DNA of 11,083 nucleotides, taken from Rodentolepis nana (lineage: Eukaryota > Platyhelminthes > Cestoda > Cyclophyllidea > Hymenolepididae). Below, piece after piece: positions 7,674 through 11,083 of the stretch. How positions within the stretch are numbered: position 1 is the stretch's first letter; the number at the start of each line of letters is the position of its first letter. The position numbers were made by a program, and so were the translations under genes. The stretch covers positions 2,778 to 13,860 of the forward strand of contig UZAE01014509.1 of assembly GCA_900617975.1 (NCBI GenBank). The letters are read 5' to 3'. The notes under the pieces were generated by a model. That model was not told the DNA's origin. It did not search any database and saw nothing but the letters and a program-made list of their open reading frames with translations.

Positions 7674-9636
7674 GTACGTTTCTGCCAACTTCACCACCAC
7701 TACAGAAATAGTTATTAAAATAATTGACTTTCTGTGGTAAAAGTATAAATACCACTAAAATCACATTTAAAATAATAAACTATTTTTTCATTTCAAAAAG
7801 ATATTGTTATGATCATTAGAATGATCTAATAGGCTGACATCAATGCTATATTACCGATTCGTCAGAAAAACATGAGCTGCAAAAGTTGGTTACATAAATT
7901 CCATCCTCTGCTTCTTATGTGCTTTAAATCCAGTTTTAGGCAACATGAATTTACCGCGTAACTGGCCACAAAGCAGTGATTAAGCATTTTGCCGCATTTA
8001 TTCGGTGATTCACCAACTGTAAACTTTATGGGTAAAGATGTATGATTAATTAGGGTAAGGTAATGTAAAATAACTTGTGGGAAAGAAAAGGTATACATTG
8101 GCGACTTGAAATAATTCTCCAAATTTTGTCATCGTCAAATTGGCACTTGGTTAAAGCGGGAGTTAACTTCGAATTTAACCACCGGTTTATATTATCTATA
8201 AAATTAGACCATCACAACACAATAACTACTGTCGCAATTAATTTATACACAATTAAACTTACAAGAAAAAGGCTGATCTAAAGTGTGTGCATCACTTTTC
8301 CATTTATACTATATTAAGATAGCATAATCTGCTTAATACCATGCTAGATCTTTATATCTTTATAAACTTTGGAAGAAAAATTGAATTCACGTGAACAAAA
8401 ATAACTGAACAAAATAACTAATAAATGAGTTTATAAATACTGATTACTTTGAAAATGATTTGGTCTGGTAATCTAAAACTACAGAAATTTCCAAATCCTT
8501 AAGGTCCTCTCCTCATTATCGTCAACAGAACTTGCTATTCGGCGGTTTTAATTGCTTTTCATTAAAAGAAATAGTTTAACCTTATAGTTGATTATTGCAT
8601 AATAAATTGACTCTTTAATGCTTTATTGGCTGATTCGTCGGGGTTCATGCTTGGTGGTGTACATAAAGTTGGCGGAGTGGTTAACAACAATAACTGAGCC
8701 TGTGTGATAAATTATGTCGCAAGGGTTGAGTTTCCATGATATTAGTCAACAACTCAGTGTGAGTGTTTGAAAAACGGCTTCCTAGGTGAGTTTGAGAAAC
8801 TTTATTATTACTACTTAAAAAACGACCACTTTATACCACTGAGGGTTAAAAAAGTTGTCCAGTCTGGTTAATGTAACACACTGTGGAAAATTTTCGACAG
8901 CATGGAGGCCGACTGAGAGACGTAAATCCCCAATCTATATGAAAATCGAAACCGTTTATGCATTAATTGGCTATCCCATTAATATTCCTGACCTTCAGAG
9001 TTCAATAAAATCGATTGTATGCTATTTCAGAACAAATATTGTTGGGTAAATAGAAACATGTCTGCGTAATATGCATAAAGTAACTAAAATTTAGCATCAA
9101 TTAGGATGACTGAGGGAAAAATATTAAAGTGCGCAGAGATTTCACATAATTACGTAACAAGTCCATCTACGAAGCTATCCACAGAAGTTATATCCATTTT
9201 TCTTCGCAATTCATTCATCAGGACCAAGATTTTGAGGCAGTTGTTCTGGAACGGAGGCCTCTTACTTTTTCATTGGTTAATTAGGTAGCTGCACAATAAT
9301 TATCGTACCTACGCAATAGAGAGAAATAGGCGTGATTTATAAAGTAATTCTCACCGGATCTGAGTAAAATTAAAATAATAACTTATAAATACAGCCATTC
9401 ATAAATAGGACATTTTTCCTATAGCTGGGAGATATAAGTATGTGGGGAGCACCTCCCAAACATTGCTGAGCCAAAGATACCATTACTTGATCAAACATTC
9501 TGGAACGCTCGGAAGTAATGCTGATCGCACAAGGGAGCGCAGAGACCTCCCAGTTAATCAGCAATCGATAGTCACAGTACTGTCAACGTAGCCGACTAAA
9601 GTCCTTGTCAGTGTCACAACCTAACATGTACAGTCT
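7674..9636. other. AT-rich intergenic DNA, no gene recognised
   Basis: Only short chance open frames (60-86 codons) occur on both strands, with no family motif and no splice-joined continuation I could find. Around 9447-9553 two short GGGAG...CTCCC inverted motifs occur (GGGAGCACCTCCC at about 9447 and GGGAGCGCAGAGACCTCCC at about 9534), of unknown meaning. Confidence 0.5.
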
Positions 9637-9785
9637 AAAAAAACGTGTACCACGTCATACGTTTGCTTTCTCCATATCGCCGAGATAGATAAGGTAATCC
9701 AGGGAGCCATTCCAAACTAGGAGATCTCGACATAGAAAGTACTGAGCATAAGTGAAGGCTTATTAGTGTCGCAATCTGCTACAAG
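9637..9785 (+). repeat. Diverged single copy of the array element
   Basis: Follows the same order as the 6977-7673 array but without tandem expansion: AAACGTGTACC-ACGTCATACGTTTGC, then CCATATCGCCGAGATAG, AGGAGATCTCGACATAGA, ACTGAG, GGCTT and finally GCAATCTGCTACAAG, which matches GCAATCCGCTACAAG at the end of the array (7659-7673). This suggests a dispersed family of about 150-200 bp. Confidence 0.55.
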
Positions 9786-10450
9786 CCTATAAAATAGGAA
9801 AGGCAGTATGAAACCTTTTCTCATTCGCAACAGTTATTGGAATGAAGCACACGGAGGAAATGATTTCACATTCTAAAGAAAACATGCAATTATATTCAAA
9901 GGGAGTAGAAGATGGAATGTTTTAGATAGTATTAACCGCCAACAAAATAGCCGTTCAATGCGAGCTCAGAATGTGATTGATCTATGAACTTACATCCAAT
10001 TTCATGCCCCCTGCTTTATTTCAAAAGAGACCGATAATTTAGACATCAGAAATAAATTAATTACAGGCCTTTACGAATTTTAGTAACTTTTATAAACATG
10101 TCTGCATGAGGAAAACATGTTGCAAGAAGTCAAGTTAACACAAACGTTCAATCTTCTATCGTAATTTACAGCTAACGGTTTTGTAATAGTTTGAAAAACA
10201 AAATGTGTTTTTAGACCAAACAATGCGATGCAATTGGGTGCTTTAGATAAAGGTATAAAATTCTATAGATAGATCCTATTTGAACTAGCGTAAATGAGCA
10301 AAAAATAAGTTCAACTACCAACTATAAGGTTGATATTTACGGGTTGTGCTAAAAACATCACATAGTCGAGGAAACACAAATTTCCGATGAATTAAATTAA
10401 ACCTGTAAACAAGCTTTGAATTTAGTTGATACGAGTATACCTCTGAAATA
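9786..10450. other. AT-rich intergenic DNA, nothing recognised
   Basis: No ORF of note, RNA gene or clear repeat is seen between the diverged monomer and retroposon copy D. Confidence 0.5.
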
Positions 10451-10764
10451 GATAGACCTACCTCCACGTAATGCAGCCTGGGCAACGTATACTCATACGG
10501 CTAAAAGGTCTATAAACCGGCAGTTGATTTCTGACTTCAAACTACCATCACCTCACTGCATGTCATATTTCACCACTTTCACAGTACTCACCTCACCTTT
10601 TTTCTACCTTTGTCTCTTTTACATCTTTGAAACTCTCTTCAGCTCCCCCCCTCTCGAATTTTTCTCGCTTTGATATTCCTTCCCCTCTGTGAAGCCTGAA
10701 GTCAACTAAAGGGCTAATGGTAACCATCAAAACGCCTGCCGTTTGAAATAAATAAATAAATAAA
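10451..10764 (+). mobile_element. SINE-like retroposon, copy D
   Basis: Starts at GATAGACCTACCTCCACG, missing the first 8-10 bases seen in copies A to C, and ends in a long (AAAT)n tail (about 10745-10764). The C-run is short (7, at 10645-10651). The 5' stem is kept with a matched change: ATAGACCT (10452-10459) pairs with AGGTCTAT (10506-10513), where copies A and B have ATAGACTT with AAGTCTAT. No clear target-site duplication was found. The open frame on the opposite strand of this copy is a chance product of the repeat, not a gene. Confidence 0.75.
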
Positions 10765-10942
10765 TATTCCACCATATCCAAGCTACTCACCTTACCTTTT
10801 TCCCCCTACCTTTGTGACAATCCTCTGTCCCCCCCCCCCTCTCGAATTTTTTGCGACTTCTATGTTCCTCCTCTTCGTTGAACTCAAAGCCAACTGAAGG
10901 GCTTGTGATGACTATCATAAGGCCTTACCATTTGATATAAAT
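10765..10942 (+). mobile_element. SINE-like retroposon, copy E, 5'-truncated, head-to-tail with D
   Basis: Directly after the tail of D the sequence resumes within the family at the block corresponding to about 10565 in D (TTCACCACTTTCACAGTACT in D, TTCCACCATATCCAAGCTAC in E). It continues through CTCACCTTACCTTTTT, the C-run (11, at 10829-10839), CTCTCGAATTTTT, and GGGCTTGTGATGACTATCAT to TTTGATATAAAT. About 110 bp of the 5' domain are missing. It is clearly more diverged from the others than D is. Confidence 0.7.
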
Positions 10943-11083
10943 GATGAAACTTAAACAGCACGATAATTGAAAGCTTCCAATCGTTAAAGCAAAAGTAAGA
11001 TGTTGGAATTCAGCTTCGATTCTTCCATCAAACTCTCCATGTTCCCTAACTTAACTGATTCGTCTTCCCTCCCCCCCCGCCCC

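Noticed and set aside
7862..8122. 86-codon open frame on the minus strand and an overlapping 68-codon frame on the plus strand (8075-8281)
   Set aside because: No motif, no family likeness, and no neighbouring exons with matching phase; both are within the expected length for chance.
8855..9288. Two plus-strand open frames of 64 and 60 codons
   Set aside because: Low-complexity composition without recognisable domains; no convincing splice pairing between them.
10593..10790. 65-codon open frame on the minus strand
   Set aside because: It lies antisense in retroposon copies D and E and crosses the D-E junction; the other copies have stops or shifts in the same frame, so it is a by-product of the repeat.

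Overview
This is an AT-rich eukaryotic (metazoan) genomic window. It holds one interpretable protein-coding gene, on the minus strand, set in intron and intergenic DNA loaded with short interspersed repeats. The gene has GT-AG introns, one of only 74 bp, and encodes a family GT43 (beta-1,3-glucuronyltransferase) enzyme. The short introns, AT-rich flanks and retroposons would suit an invertebrate such as a parasitic flatworm, but the species is a guess and nothing here proves it.

The gene runs from the ATG at 5881 down to the stop at 813. Its four coding exons are 5571-5881, 5262-5496, 4762-5070 and 813-911, all read on the minus strand. They join in frame to give a 317-residue type II membrane protein with the GT43 landmarks, including the DDD metal/UDP motif, the DMAGFAV acceptor motif and the WHT motif near the C-terminus. 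The best match is GlcAT-I (B3GAT3 type), which adds the glucuronic acid that completes the tetrasaccharide linker of heparan and chondroitin sulfate proteoglycans. The last exon lies 3.85 kb from the third one and would be easy to miss. In it the usual WHTRT motif reads WHTQT.

Region by region: 29-386 is a SINE-like retroposon (copy A) with a perfect 14-bp target-site duplication, beyond the gene's 3' end. About 515-812 is the probable 3' UTR with an AATAAA signal. 813-911 is exon 4. 912-4761 is intron 3, which carries copy B (955-1282, minus) and copy C (1551-1840, plus) of the same retroposon and a possible small TTAA-flanked element (2651-2815). 4762-5881 holds exons 3, 2 and 1 with two short introns. 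5882-6976 is 5' flank without recognisable genes. 6977-7673 is a composite tandem-repeat array. 7674-9636 is AT-rich DNA with nothing recognisable. 9637-9785 is a diverged single copy of the sequence that built the array. 10451-10942 holds a fourth retroposon copy (D) followed head-to-tail by a 5'-truncated fifth (E).

The main points of interest are the retroposon family itself, which has target-site duplications, an AAAT-type tail, an internal C-run and a 5' stem that co-varies between copies; the near-identical inverted copies A and B that enclose the last exon; and the Arg-to-Gln change in that exon. I see no operon-like organisation, RNA gene or CRISPR array.
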